Positions 17,432 through 26,110 of a DNA stretch of 36,875 nucleotides are shown one piece after another. The notes beneath the pieces were generated by a model. It saw only the letters and a list, made by a program, of their open reading frames with translations. It ran no database searches and was not told where the DNA came from. The stretch spans positions 52,949-89,823 of the forward strand of contig PLJS01000055.1 in assembly GCA_003140315.1 (NCBI GenBank), read 5' to 3'. Position numbers and translations under genes: made by a program. Numbering within the stretch: the first letter of the stretch is position 1; each line of letters starts with the position of its first letter. The DNA comes from Hyphomicrobiales bacterium. Lineage in GTDB: Bacteria; Pseudomonadota; Alphaproteobacteria; Rhizobiales; Xanthobacteraceae.

Positions 17432-18361
17432 TCACCCCCGCATCAATGCGGTCACATGCGCGGCGACCGAGCGCGAAAGCCCTTCGAGGTCGTAGCCGCC
17501 TTCCAGCAGCGACACGACACGCCCGTTCGCGCGGCGGTCGGCGACCTCCATCAGCTTTTGCGTGACCCAGGTGTAGTCGGCCTCGACCAGATTGAGGTTG
17601 GCGAGCGGGTCGCGCACATGCGCATCGAAGCCGGCCGAGATCACGATCAGGTCCGGCGCGAAACCGTCGAGCCGCGGCAAGATCGCGGTCTCGACCGCCT
17701 CGCGAAACTGGTCGCCGCCGTCGCCCGCCCGCAGCGGCGCGTTGACGATGGTGTTGCGCGCGCCGCGCTCGGTGAGCGCGCCGGTGCCGGGATAGAGCGG
17801 CATCTGGTGGGTGGAGCAATACATCACGGTCGCGTCGTTCCAAAAAATCTCTTGGCTGCCATTGCCGTGGTGCACGTCGAAGTCGACGATCGCGACGCGC
17901 TCGGCGCCGTGGGCGGCCTGCGCGTGACGCGCCGCGATCGCGGCGTTGTTGAACAGGCAGAAGCCCATCGGCGTCGCGGTCTCGGCGTGATGGCCGGGCG
18001 GGCGCGTCGCGACGAACGCGTTCCTGGCCTTGCCTCCCATCACCTCGTCGACCGCGCGCAGCGCACCGCCGGCCGCGCGCAGCACCGCCTCGAAGGTGCC
18101 GGGCGACATCGAGGTGTCGGCGTCGAGCCGCACCATGCCCTCCTTCGGGCTCGCATCGCGCACCTCGACGACATAATCCATCGGGTGTGCGCGCGCGATC
18201 GCCTCCAGCGGCGCAAGCGGCGCCTCCTCGCGCGCGAGCATCTGGAATTTCTCGTCCTCGAGCGCACGCTCGATCGCGCGCAGGCGCTCGGGCCGCTCCG
18301 GGTGACCCATGGGCATCAGATGATTGAGGCAGGCGGGGTGGCTGAGCAGGAGCGTGGACAT
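17432..18361 (-). CDS. Histone deacetylase family / acetylpolyamine amidohydrolase-like protein
   Basis: A 309-residue zinc-dependent deacetylase fold. It has the substrate entry HPERPERL (20-27), the charge-relay pair His124-His125 in RPPGHHAE, zinc ligands Asp162 and His164 in DFDVHHGNG and Asp246 in AGFDAH, and the transition-state Tyr in LEGGYDLEGL near the C-terminus. All catalytic residues are present. Bacterial members remove acetyl groups from polyamines, acetoin-related compounds or proteins; the substrate here is unknown. First gene of the hdac-unknown-xseB operon. Confidence 0.92.
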   Translation of the reverse strand: MSTLLLSHPACLNHLMPMGHPERPERLRAIERALEDEKFQMLAREEAPLAPLEAIARAHPMDYVVEVRDASPKEGMVRLDADTSMSPGTFEAVLRAAGGALRAVDEVMGGKARNAFVATRPPGHHAETATPMGFCLFNNAAIAARHAQAAHGAERVAIVDFDVHHGNGSQEIFWNDATVMYCSTHQMPLYPGTGALTERGARNTIVNAPLRAGDGGDQFREAVETAILPRLDGFAPDLIVISAGFDAHVRDPLANLNLVEADYTWVTQKLMEVADRRANGRVVSLLEGGYDLEGLSRSVAAHVTALMRG

Positions 18362-18405
18362 GGATACAAGCCTAAAACACGGCGGCGATGGGACCTAGCG
18401 CTGTT

Positions 18406-19266
18406 TCAGGAAAGCTTGGCGAGGCTGACGCCCGCCGGCGGTTTCATGTCGTCGGGCACGAAGAAGTCGATCTGCAACGGCTTTGTGGAATCGGCCCGGT
18501 ACTTGTCGAAATCGGTCACGCCCTCGCCGGCCAGGAACGTGTCGTCGATCAGGAAATTGCCGGTGAAGCTCTTTGGCTTGTGGAACAGCGCATAGGCCGC
18601 GTCCGCCAAAATGTCCGGCGTGCGCGACATCGCCATCAGCGCGTCGCCGCCGAGCAGGTTCTTCACCGCGGCCGTCGCGATCGTGGTGCGCGGCCAGAGC
18701 GCGTTGACGGCGACCTTGCCACGCAGCTCGCCGGCAAGACCGAGCACCACCAGGCTCATGCCGAACTTCGCCATCGCGTAACCGGTGCGGCCGGAAAACC
18801 ATTTCTCCTTCATGTCGAGCGGCGGCGAGAGCATCACGATGTGCGGGTTCTCGGCCTTTTCCAGATGCGGGATCGCGTATTTCGACACCATGAAGGTGCC
18901 GCGCGCGTTGATCTGATGCATCAGGTCGAAGCGGCGCATGTCGGTCTGCGCCACCGGAGTCAACTGGATCGCGCTCGCATTGTTGACCACGATGTCGATG
19001 CCGCCGAAATGCGCGGCGGTCTGGTCGAGCGCTTTTTTCACGGTTTCCTCGTCGCGCACGTCGACCACGAGCGGCAAGGCCCTGCCGCCCGCCTTCTCGA
19101 TCTCCTCGGCCGCCGAATGGATTGTGCCGGAAAGCTTGGGATGCGGGGTCTCGGTCTTTGCCGCGATTGCGATATTCGCGCCGTCGCGCGCGGCGCGCAG
19201 CGCGATCGCCAGCCCGATGCCGCGCGAAGCCCCGGTGATGAACAGCGTCTTGCCATGAAGCGGCAT
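18406..19266 (-). CDS. SDR family oxidoreductase (HSDL2-like)
   Basis: A 286-residue NAD(P)-binding protein. It contains TGASRGIG (11-18), a long insertion [20 protein letters not shown] (about 36-56) typical of hydroxysteroid-dehydrogenase-like 2 proteins, NNAS (about 97), the catalytic Tyr-x3-Lys in TGYAMAKFG, and [13 protein letters not shown]. The HSDL2-type insertion distinguishes it from the SDR at 13228. HSDL2 relatives are linked to fatty-acid metabolism, which fits the beta-oxidation genes 2 kb away. GGGAGG stands 6 nt before the ATG. It diverges from the VOC dioxygenase gene. Confidence 0.9.
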   Translation of the reverse strand: MPLHGKTLFITGASRGIGLAIALRAARDGANIAIAAKTETPHPKLSGTIHSAAEEIEKAGGRALPLVVDVRDEETVKKALDQTAAHFGGIDIVVNNASAIQLTPVAQTDMRRFDLMHQINARGTFMVSKYAIPHLEKAENPHIVMLSPPLDMKEKWFSGRTGYAMAKFGMSLVVLGLAGELRGKVAVNALWPRTTIATAAVKNLLGGDALMAMSRTPDILADAAYALFHKPKSFTGNFLIDDTFLAGEGVTDFDKYRADSTKPLQIDFFVPDDMKPPAGVSLAKLS

Positions 19267-19331
19267 CGCGGCCTCCCTCGCAATTTTGTCGCCCGTGCCT
19301 ACATCAGCCCCGACAGATTGACGAGGGCACC

Positions 19332-20279
19332 ATGCAGCTCACCGGCATCCATCACCTGACCGCGATCTCGGCCGACGCGCCAGGCAACAAGAGGTTCTAC
19401 ACCGACACGCTCGGGATGCGGCTCGTGAAGAAGACCGTGAACCAGGACGACGTATCGGCCTATCACCTGTTCTACGCGGACGGGCTCGCGCGCCCCGGCA
19501 CGGACTTGACGTTTTTCGATTGGCCGGCGGCGCGTGAGACGCGCGGCACGCATGCGATCGCGCGCACGGGCTTGCGCATTGCCGGACCGGAGAGCTTCAA
19601 ATGGTGGAAGGAGCACCTCAATCAAGCCGGCGTCACGAGCGGCGAGATCGCCGAGCGCGACGGCCGCCTCACGCTCGATTTCGAGGACCCGGAAGGCCAG
19701 CGGCTCTCGCTCGTCGATGACGGCGGCGCGGGCGAGGCGCATCCTTATGACAAGAGCCCGGTGCCGGCGGCGCATCAGGTGCGCGGGCTCGGACCGATCA
19801 CGCTGAGCGTGCCGAAGCTCGATCCGACCGAGGCGGTGCTGACGAAGCTGATGACCATGCGGAAAGTCCGCACCTATCCGCATCCGGACAATGCCAGGCA
19901 CACGGTGCATGTCTACGAGATGGGTGACGGCGGCGCCGCAGCCGAGTTGCATGTCGCGGTGCAGCCAGACCTGCCGGCGGCCGGCCAAGGTGCGGGCGGC
20001 GTGCATCACGTCGCGTTCCGCACGCCCGACACCGCCGGCTACGACTATTGGGCCGACCGGCTCAACGCGCTACGCGTGCCGAACAGCGGCAAGGTCGACC
20101 GCTTCTATTTCCAGAGCCTCTATTTCCGCGAGCCGAACGGCATCCTGTTCGAGATCGCGACTGACGGGCCGGGCTTTGCCACCGACGAGCCGCTGGAGAC
20201 GCTCGGCGAGAAGCTCGCGCTGCCGCCGTTTCTGGAAGGGCGTCGCAAGGAGATCGAGGCCGGGCTGAAGCCGCTTTGA
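19332..20279 (+). CDS. Ring-cleaving dioxygenase of the VOC (glyoxalase-like) family
   Basis: A 315-residue protein made of two VOC modules (about 1-140 and 150-285). Candidate metal ligands are His8 (GIHHLTAIS), His225/226 ([10 protein letters not shown]) and Glu274 (GILFEIATD). MhqO/LinE-like relatives cleave hydroquinones or catechols; the substrate is not evident. GAGGG precedes the ATG. It diverges from the HSDL2-like SDR with a 65-nt gap that must hold both promoters. A palindromic repeat follows its stop codon. Confidence 0.88.
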   Translation: MQLTGIHHLTAISADAPGNKRFYTDTLGMRLVKKTVNQDDVSAYHLFYADGLARPGTDLTFFDWPAARETRGTHAIARTGLRIAGPESFKWWKEHLNQAGVTSGEIAERDGRLTLDFEDPEGQRLSLVDDGGAGEAHPYDKSPVPAAHQVRGLGPITLSVPKLDPTEAVLTKLMTMRKVRTYPHPDNARHTVHVYEMGDGGAAAELHVAVQPDLPAAGQGAGGVHHVAFRTPDTAGYDYWADRLNALRVPNSGKVDRFYFQSLYFREPNGILFEIATDGPGFATDEPLETLGEKLALPPFLEGRRKEIEAGLKPL

Positions 20280-20286
20280 CGTCTTA

Positions 20287-20346
20287 TCCCTCCCCCGCAG
20301 GGGGAGGGTGGCCGCCGCGCAGCGGCGGACGGGTGGGGCCTCGCCT
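20287..20346. repeat. Palindromic intergenic repeat, family B
   Basis: CCCTCCCCCGCAGGGGGAGGG is a near-perfect hairpin, followed by a second one, GCCGCCGCGCAGCGGCGG, and GGTGGGG. It resembles the repeat at 2169. It lies between the convergent VOC dioxygenase and antitoxin genes. Confidence 0.75.
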
Positions 20347-20352
20347 CCCGCT

Positions 20353-20745
20353 TCACTCCGGAATCAAAATATCCATCGGTACGCGCAACGCGGCAGCGAG
20401 TTGCTTCCATACCGCCGTCGTTCCGCGGCGGGTGCCGTTCTCCAGCGTTGAAATCGTGCTCTGGCCGATGTCGGTCTTCATCTCGCCGAGCTGTGTCTGC
20501 GTCATGCCGCGCCATTCGCGGATGACACGCAGCGCGCTTTCGCCCCGCGCGATTGCCTCGGCGACGTCCGCCGGCAACTCCACGTCTTGCCCCGCGGCGA
20601 GCGCCGCGCTGCTCATGGCGACGATACGAGCAGTACCCTCATCCTCGCTGCCTGCCCGCTTCGCACGCTTAACAAGCGCGTCGTAGTCGCGGCGCGGCAG
20701 AACGATGAGCTCGTCATTCTCGGTCTTGATGATCTGGGGCTTCAT
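20353..20745 (-). CDS. XRE-family antitoxin (HigA-like)
   Basis: A 130-residue protein with an N-terminal part MKPQIIKTENDELIVLPRRDYDALVKRAKRA that probably contacts the toxin, and a C-terminal helix-turn-helix (about 72-125: IREWRGMTQTQLGEMKTDIGQSTISTLENGTRRG). The open frame has an ATG two codons earlier (20751), but GAGGA, which overlaps the toxin stop codon, is correctly spaced (6 nt) only for the ATG at 20745. Antitoxin after toxin is the HigBA order. It probably represses the AT-rich promoter upstream of the toxin. Confidence 0.85.
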   Translation of the reverse strand: MKPQIIKTENDELIVLPRRDYDALVKRAKRAGSEDEGTARIVAMSSAALAAGQDVELPADVAEAIARGESALRVIREWRGMTQTQLGEMKTDIGQSTISTLENGTRRGTTAVWKQLAAALRVPMDILIPE

Positions 20746-20754
20746 GACCATTCC

Positions 20755-20997
20755 TCACTCATAAATTTCGCGCCGATGTCCGACAGAGCGCACCGAGATT
20801 GTTTCCGCGGTCTCGATAAAGATGACCCGATAGTCGCCGACACGCAGTCGCGCGCCCGATTGTCCGGCCAGCGCTTTCACGTCCCCCGCGCCGGTCTCCG
20901 CATAGCGGCGCAGTTTGCCGACCAGCCGCTCACGGACATCGGCGGATAGTCCGCGGAGTTGCCGCGTCGCCATCGTCGTATAGAAGATCGCCTTCAT
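20755..20997 (-). CDS. Type II toxin, RelE/HigB superfamily
   Basis: An 80-residue RelE-fold toxin: MKAIFYTTMATRQLRGLSADVRERLVGKLRRYAETG, then LAGQSGARLRVGDYRVIFIETAETISVRSVGHRREIYE. The RLRVGDYRVIF and GHRREIY motifs are typical of RelE/HigB ribosome-dependent mRNA nucleases; mechanism is from the family. The ATG at 20997 is chosen over a TTG at 21003. The toxin gene comes first and its stop codon overlaps the Shine-Dalgarno of the antitoxin. It ends the convergent-free minus-strand block behind the enoyl-CoA hydratase gene, 52 nt away. Confidence 0.85.
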   Translation of the reverse strand: MKAIFYTTMATRQLRGLSADVRERLVGKLRRYAETGAGDVKALAGQSGARLRVGDYRVIFIETAETISVRSVGHRREIYE

Positions 20998-21001
20998 CGC
21001 C

Positions 21002-21043
21002 AATATTTCATATCGAAATATTTATTGCAATATGTAATATTTC
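21002..21043. promoter_or_regulatory. AT-rich operator/promoter of the HigBA-like module
   Basis: Three copies of the 8-mer AATATTTC occur: plus strand at 21002-21009, minus strand at 21015-21022 and plus strand at 21036-21043. The first two form an inverted repeat. The 45-bp block is strikingly AT-rich within GC-rich DNA and lies immediately before the toxin start, where a HigA-type repressor would bind. Confidence 0.6.
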
Positions 21044-21049
21044 ACCCTA

Positions 21050-21802
21050 CTACTTCTTCCTCGCCAAAAACGCCTCGAACGCAACCTTCGCCTCCGGCGA
21101 CACGAGCCGCCGCTTGAACTCGGCGGCCTCTTCGTCCATCCGCGCGACGACCGCATCGGGCGCGCCGCGCATCAGCGCGCGTGAGGCGGCGACCGCTTCC
21201 GCCGGCAGCGACGCGATCCTCTGCGCGGCCTTCAAGGCCTCCGCCTCGACTTGACCGGCGGGCGCGACCGCGTTGACGAGACCGCAGGCTTTCGCCTCCT
21301 CGCCGTTGAGCGCCTTCCCCATAACCAGCAACTCGAACGCGCGCCGGTGGCCCATCAGGGCGGGCGCGATCAGCGTCGAGGCCGCCTCCGGCACAAGGCC
21401 GAGCGAAACGAACGGCGTCTGGAAGCGCGCATCGCTGGCTGCGACCGCATAGTCGCAGTGGAGCATCATGGTGGTGCCGAGCCCAACCGCATTGCCTTCG
21501 ACCGCCGCCACCAGCGGGCGCTCGCAGCGCGCGAGCGCGTGCAGGAAACGGATCACCGAAGAGCCGAGCCCTTCGCCGCCCATCGCGGCCTTGAGAAAAT
21601 CCTGCAGGTCGTTGCCGGCCGTGAAGGTGCCGGCAACGCCGGTGATCAGCACGCAGCGGACTGGCGAGGTCCCGCCCGCGCCTTCGAGCGCCGCAGCCAT
21701 GGCGTCGTACATCGCGCTCGTGAGCGCGTTCTTCTTCTCCGGCCGGTTCATCCGCACGGTGCGGACGGCGCCGTCGTCGGTGACGAGCACGTGGTCGGTC
21801 AT
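21050..21802 (-). CDS. Enoyl-CoA hydratase/isomerase family protein
   Basis: A 250-residue crotonase-fold protein, starting MTDHVLVTDDGAVRTVRMNRPEKKNAL. The oxyanion-hole region appears in FTAGNDLQDF, and the core helix and active-site loop in VEGNAVGLGTTMMLHCDYAVAA and FVSLGLVPEAAST, with Glu at the second catalytic position. The C-terminal FEAFLARKK is family-like. Likely a beta-oxidation hydratase or isomerase. An ATG at 21814 overlaps the acyl-CoA dehydrogenase stop codon, but GGAG is well placed only for 21802. Co-transcribed with the upstream dehydrogenase. Confidence 0.88.
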   Translation of the reverse strand: MTDHVLVTDDGAVRTVRMNRPEKKNALTSAMYDAMAAALEGAGGTSPVRCVLITGVAGTFTAGNDLQDFLKAAMGGEGLGSSVIRFLHALARCERPLVAAVEGNAVGLGTTMMLHCDYAVAASDARFQTPFVSLGLVPEAASTLIAPALMGHRRAFELLVMGKALNGEEAKACGLVNAVAPAGQVEAEALKAAQRIASLPAEAVAASRALMRGAPDAVVARMDEEAAEFKRRLVSPEAKVAFEAFLARKK

Positions 21803-21813
21803 GAAACGCTCCA

Positions 21814-23586
21814 TCAACCCAATGCTGTCGCAGCAACCGACTCCGCGCCTTCGGTGACGGTCGCCTCGAGCCCGCGCGCCTGCACAGCGATGTTCTCGGC
21901 GAAGAAGCGCGCGAGCGCGACACGGCCTCCGCCATCTCCAACGCCATTGAGGCGGCTCGCCGCAAGCCCCTCCTCGGCGAGCGCGCAGCCGCCGGCGGCG
22001 GAAGCGAACAGCCGCAGATACGGCGTCGCGCCGGCGAGCGCTGTGTCAGGCGATTTGCCGAGTGTTGCGAGCAGCCACGCGGTTGCGCGGTCGAGCGCGT
22101 CGACGGCTTCGGCAAGTCGTTCAGCCGTAGCGCCGAAGCCCGGATCGTTCGCGGCCTGCACGGCAGCGACCGTTGCGCGCAATTCGTCGAGATAGGCCTG
22201 CACCACGGCGCCGCCGCCCATCGGCAGCTTGCGCGCCACGAGATCGATCGCCTGGATGCCGTTGGTGCCCTCATAGATCGGCGCGATGCGCGCGTCGCGA
22301 TAGTGCTGCGCGGCGCCGGTCTCCTCGATGAAGCCCATGCCGCCGTGCACCTGCACGCCGAGCGAGGCGACCTCCATGCCGATGTCGGTCGAGAACGCCT
22401 TCGCGACCGGGGTGAGCAGCGAAGCGCGCTCATGGGCCGCCTTGCGCGCGGCGTCATCGGGCGCGCGATGCGAGCGGTCGATCGCCGCGCCGGTCGCATA
22501 GCAGATCGCGCGCGCCGCACGCGTCAGCGCCCGCATGGTGAGCAGCATGCGTTTCACGTCGGGATGCGCGATGATCGGCGCCGTGCCGTCGACACCTGTG
22601 GCGCGCCCCTGCCGGCGCTCCTGCGCATAGGCGAAAGCTTGCTGCGTCGCGCGCTCGGCGATCGCGACGCCCTGCAGCCCGACGGCGAGGCGCGCATTGT
22701 TCATCATCGTGAACATGCAATTGAGCCCGCGGTTCTCCTCGCCGACCAGCCAGCCGACGGCGCCGCCATTGTCGCCATAGACCATGGTGCAGGTCGGCGA
22801 GCCATGGATGCCGAGCTTGTGCTCGATCGAGTGGCAGCGTGCGTCGTTGCGCGCACCGAGCGAGCCGTCGTCGTTGACGAAGAATTTTGGAACGAGAAAC
22901 AGCGAGATGCCGCGCGTGCCCGCCGGCGCGTCGGGCAGGCGCGCGAGCACGAAATGGATGATGTTGTCGGTCAGATCATGCTCGCCGTAGGTGATGAAGA
23001 TTTTGCTCCCGATGATCCGATAGGTGCCGTCGCCCGCCCGCTCGGCGCGGGCGCGGAGAGCACCCACATCCGAGCCCGCCTGCGGCTCGGTGAGCTGCAT
23101 CGTGCCCATCCATCCGCCGCTCACGAGCTTGGCGAGATATTTTGCTTTCAGCGCCGGCGCGCCGTGCTTGTCGAGCGCCTCGATCGCCCCGATGGTCAGC
23201 ACCGGGCCGATGCCGAAGGCCATCGAGGCCGAATTCCACATCTCGATGCAGGCGGCGTTGAGCGCGTGCGGCAGCCCCTGCCCGCCCCACTGCTCGGAGG
23301 CGGCGAGCCCGTTCCAACCGGCCTGCGACCAGGCCGCATAGGCCTCCTTCCAGCCCGGCGGCATTGTGACGACGCCATTCTTGAAGGGGGTGCCGTGCTT
23401 GTCACCGACCGGGTTCAGCGGCGCGATCACCGTCGAGGCGAACTTGCCGGCTTCCTCCAGCACGGCGTCGACCACATCCTCCGACAAGTCGCCATAGAGC
23501 CCCTCGTCGAGCGCGCGCTTCAGGCCCGCTGAGTGCTTGAGCGTGAAGGCGATGTCTTCGACCGGCGCGCGGTAGGGCATGAGCAT
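21814..23586 (-). CDS. Acyl-CoA dehydrogenase with C-terminal extension (DmdC/FadE-like)
   Basis: A 590-residue FAD enzyme that introduces the alpha-beta double bond into acyl-CoA. The N-terminal MPYRAPVEDIAFTLKH is the DmdC-type start. The body has the FAD/substrate loop MQLTEPQAGSDVGAL, KIFITYGEHDL, and the C-terminal domain VQVHGGMGFIEETGAAQHYRDARIAPIYEGTNGIQAIDLVARKL, in which Glu in YEGTNGIQ is the usual catalytic base. An additional helical domain (about 470-590) follows, as in 3-methylmercaptopropionyl-CoA and long-chain dehydrogenases. The start at 23586 is preferred to 23613. It forms an operon with the enoyl-CoA hydratase gene and diverges from tsaC. Confidence 0.88.
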   Translation of the reverse strand: MLMPYRAPVEDIAFTLKHSAGLKRALDEGLYGDLSEDVVDAVLEEAGKFASTVIAPLNPVGDKHGTPFKNGVVTMPPGWKEAYAAWSQAGWNGLAASEQWGGQGLPHALNAACIEMWNSASMAFGIGPVLTIGAIEALDKHGAPALKAKYLAKLVSGGWMGTMQLTEPQAGSDVGALRARAERAGDGTYRIIGSKIFITYGEHDLTDNIIHFVLARLPDAPAGTRGISLFLVPKFFVNDDGSLGARNDARCHSIEHKLGIHGSPTCTMVYGDNGGAVGWLVGEENRGLNCMFTMMNNARLAVGLQGVAIAERATQQAFAYAQERRQGRATGVDGTAPIIAHPDVKRMLLTMRALTRAARAICYATGAAIDRSHRAPDDAARKAAHERASLLTPVAKAFSTDIGMEVASLGVQVHGGMGFIEETGAAQHYRDARIAPIYEGTNGIQAIDLVARKLPMGGGAVVQAYLDELRATVAAVQAANDPGFGATAERLAEAVDALDRATAWLLATLGKSPDTALAGATPYLRLFASAAGGCALAEEGLAASRLNGVGDGGGRVALARFFAENIAVQARGLEATVTEGAESVAATALG

Positions 23587-23635
23587 GGTCTCTTGACGGT
23601 TCGTGCCGGCCAATGTAGCGGCGCATGAGCCTATT

Positions 23636-23650
23636 TGTTGACAGTCAACA
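23636..23650. promoter_or_regulatory. Perfect 15-bp palindrome, candidate operator
   Basis: TGTTGACAGTCAACA is a perfect 7+1+7 palindrome midway between the divergent acyl-CoA dehydrogenase (start 23586) and tsaC (start near 23686). Its shape fits a dimeric repressor such as a GntR or TetR family protein, but no regulator gene is adjacent. Confidence 0.5.
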
Positions 23651-23685
23651 TATATGCGGACAGATCACCAAGAAAGCGGCCGAAA

Positions 23686-24657
23686 TTGCCCGTCAAACTG
23701 GCGACCCGCACCCTCAACGCCGACCGAGACGCGGTGGCAGCCGCCGCGCGCGTGCTTGGCGAGGGCGGGCTCGTCGCGTTCCCGACCGAGACGGTCTACG
23801 GGCTCGGCGCCGACGCGACCGATGGCGAAGCGGTCGCCCGGCTTTACGCCGCGAAGGGCCGGCCGCGCTTCAATCCGCTGATCGCGCATGTGGCTGACAT
23901 GACGGCGGCGCGCGAACTCGCGAGATTCAACGCGGATGCCAAGGCGCTGGCCCGCGCGTTCTGGCCGGGGCCGTTGACGCTGGTGCTGCCGCAGGCGCGC
24001 GGCTGTCCGGTCGCCGAGCTTGCGACCGCTGGCCTCGACTCGATCGCGGTGCGCGTGCCGGACCATCCGGTTGCGCAGAGTATTCTGAAGGTGTTCGGCA
24101 GACCTATCGTCGCGCCGTCGGCGAACCGATCCGGCCACGTCTCGCCGACGACCGCCGCGCATGTGCAGGCCGATCTTTCAGGCCGCATCGACCTCATCCT
24201 CGACGGCGGACCGACGAGCGTCGGCGTCGAATCCACCATCGTGGCTTGCCTCGGCGTGCCGACGCTGTTGCGTCCGGGCGGCGTGTCGCGCGCGGCGATC
24301 GAGCGCGCGCTCGGGCGCCCGCTCGCCGATGCGGAGCCATCCGGCGAGGCCCCGCTTGCCCCCGGCATGCTCGCCTCGCATTACGCACCGAAGACGCCGC
24401 TGCGGCTCAACGCCATCTCGGTGAACCCTGGCGAAGCGCTGCTCGCGTTCGGTCCCGACGCGCCGAAGGGCGCCGCGAAGACCCTCAACCTGTCCGCCTC
24501 GGGCGACTTGGTCGAAGCCGCCGCGAACCTGTTTTCTCATCTGCGCGCGCTCGACGCCGGCGGCTTTACGGCTATCGCCGTGATGCCAATCCCATATGAG
24601 AGCCTGGGCGATGCGATCAACGACCGCCTCGCCCGCGCCGCCGCGCCTCGACCCTGA
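23686..24657 (+). CDS. sua5: L-threonylcarbamoyladenylate synthase (TsaC/Sua5)
   Basis: It makes threonylcarbamoyl-AMP from threonine, bicarbonate and ATP for the t6A37 modification of tRNAs reading ANN codons. About 323 aa. The YrdC domain (about 10-190) has GLVAFPTETVYGLGADA, KGRPRFNPLIAHV, FWPGPLTLVLP and APSANRSGHVSPT. A C-terminal Sua5 domain follows after the linker APGMLASHYAPKTPLRL, so this is Sua5, the longer type. The start is uncertain: TTG codons at 23635, 23638 and 23686 are in frame, none with a strong ribosome site; 23686 leaves the palindrome at 23636 in the leader. Confidence 0.9.
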   Translation: MPVKLATRTLNADRDAVAAAARVLGEGGLVAFPTETVYGLGADATDGEAVARLYAAKGRPRFNPLIAHVADMTAARELARFNADAKALARAFWPGPLTLVLPQARGCPVAELATAGLDSIAVRVPDHPVAQSILKVFGRPIVAPSANRSGHVSPTTAAHVQADLSGRIDLILDGGPTSVGVESTIVACLGVPTLLRPGGVSRAAIERALGRPLADAEPSGEAPLAPGMLASHYAPKTPLRLNAISVNPGEALLAFGPDAPKGAAKTLNLSASGDLVEAAANLFSHLRALDAGGFTAIAVMPIPYESLGDAINDRLARAAAPRP

Positions 24658-24682
24658 GCCGCAGTCCGGCTAATTTGCCGTC

Positions 24683-26107
24683 ATGAACCCGCGCGTCAAA
24701 CCACCCGTTTCCCCGGACCTCCTCCCCCGCTTCGCGGCGATCGTGGGCGAAAAATACGCCATCACCGATAAGGCGGCGCAGGAGCCGTATCTCATCGAGA
24801 TGCGCGACCTCTATCATGGCGCGACGCCGATGGTGCTGCGGCCGGGCTCGGTCGTGGAGGTCTCGGCCATCCTCAAACTCGCCAACGACACCGGCACGCC
24901 GATCGTGCCGCAGGGCGGCAACACCGGGCTCGTTGGCGGGCAGCTTCCGTTCGACGGCGAGGTGCTGCTCTCGCTCAACCGCATGGACAAGATCCGCGAG
25001 GTCGACGCGACCTCGAATTCGATCACCGCGGAGGCCGGCGTCTCGCTCGGCCGCGTGCGCGAGGCGGCGGCGAACGTCGACCGGCTCTATCCGCTGCTAC
25101 TTCCCTCCGAGGGCACCTGCACGGTCGGCGGCAATCTCTCGACCAATGCGGGCGGGACCACGGCGGTGTCGTGGGGCGTCGCGCGCCAACAGGCGTTGGG
25201 CCTGGAAGTCGTGCTCGCCGACGGGCGCGTCCTCAACAACCTCAACAAGCTCAAGAAGGACAACACCGGCTACGATCTGAAAAACCTGTTCATCGGTGCG
25301 GAAGGCACACTCGGCGTCATCACGGCGGCGACGCTGCGCATGATCCCGCGGCCGCGCTCGGTCGAAACCGCGTTTGTTGGCGTGGCTTCGCCGCAGGCCG
25401 CGCTGGACCTCTTCGGCATCGCCAATGAGCGCAGCGGCGGCAACATCACGTCGTTCGAATTGATGGTGCGGCTCGGCATCGTGGCGGTGCTGAAATATGA
25501 CGGAGGCTCGCGCGATCCGCTCGGCGCCGCGCATCCCTGGTACGTGCTGATGGAGCTGTCCTCGCAGGCGCGATCGGGGCTGCGCGAGACCCTGGAAGAC
25601 ATTCTGGCAGAAGGCGTGGAGCGCGGCCTGGTGCAAGACGCCGCAATCGCCAGCGCGCTCGATCAGTCGAAGGCCTTCTGGCGCATCCGCGAGATGTTCG
25701 GCGAGGTGCAGCGCCAGATCGGCGGCTCGATCAAGCACGACATCTCGGTGCCGGTCGCGCACGTGCCGGCCTTCATCGCGGAAGCAAACGACGCCGTGGT
25801 GAAGCTGATCCCCGGTGCACGGCCGCTGCCGTTCGGCCATCTCGGCGACGGCAACATCCACTACAACATTTCCCAGCCGGTCGGAGCCGACAAGGCTGCG
25901 TTCCTGAAGCGCTGGCATGACGTGAACGCGGTCGTGTTTGACGTCGTTCTCAAATACGGCGGCTCGATCTCGGCCGAGCATGGCATCGGCGTGCTCAAGC
26001 GCGACCTGCTGCCGACCATCAAGGACCCGGTCGCGATGGAGCTGATGCGCGCGCTCAAGCGCACGCTCGATCCGAAGGGGATTTTGAATCCCGGGAAGGT
26101 GCTGTAG
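24683..26107 (+). CDS. FAD-binding oxidoreductase, GlcD/D-2-hydroxyglutarate dehydrogenase type
   Basis: A 474-residue flavoenzyme oxidising a D-2-hydroxy acid such as D-lactate, D-2-hydroxyglutarate or glycolate. The PCMH-type FAD-binding domain (about 45-225) has PQGGNTGLVGGQ, GNLSTNAGGTTAVSWG and FIGAEGTLGVITAATLRM. The C-terminal FAD-oxidase domain has GHLGDGNIHYN and SAEHGIGVLKRDLL with metal-binding His and Glu residues. The ending DPKGILNPGKVL is diagnostic. It follows tsaC by 25 nt on the same strand and may be co-transcribed. A family A repeat begins 4 nt after its stop codon. Confidence 0.93.
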   Translation: MNPRVKPPVSPDLLPRFAAIVGEKYAITDKAAQEPYLIEMRDLYHGATPMVLRPGSVVEVSAILKLANDTGTPIVPQGGNTGLVGGQLPFDGEVLLSLNRMDKIREVDATSNSITAEAGVSLGRVREAAANVDRLYPLLLPSEGTCTVGGNLSTNAGGTTAVSWGVARQQALGLEVVLADGRVLNNLNKLKKDNTGYDLKNLFIGAEGTLGVITAATLRMIPRPRSVETAFVGVASPQAALDLFGIANERSGGNITSFELMVRLGIVAVLKYDGGSRDPLGAAHPWYVLMELSSQARSGLRETLEDILAEGVERGLVQDAAIASALDQSKAFWRIREMFGEVQRQIGGSIKHDISVPVAHVPAFIAEANDAVVKLIPGARPLPFGHLGDGNIHYNISQPVGADKAAFLKRWHDVNAVVFDVVLKYGGSISAEHGIGVLKRDLLPTIKDPVAMELMRALKRTLDPKGILNPGKVL

Positions 26108-26110
26108 CGG

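Noticed and set aside
23638-23666. TTGACA at 23638 as a sigma-70 promoter for sua5.
   Set aside because: No -10 hexamer is found 16-18 nt downstream; the TTGACA is explained by the palindrome.
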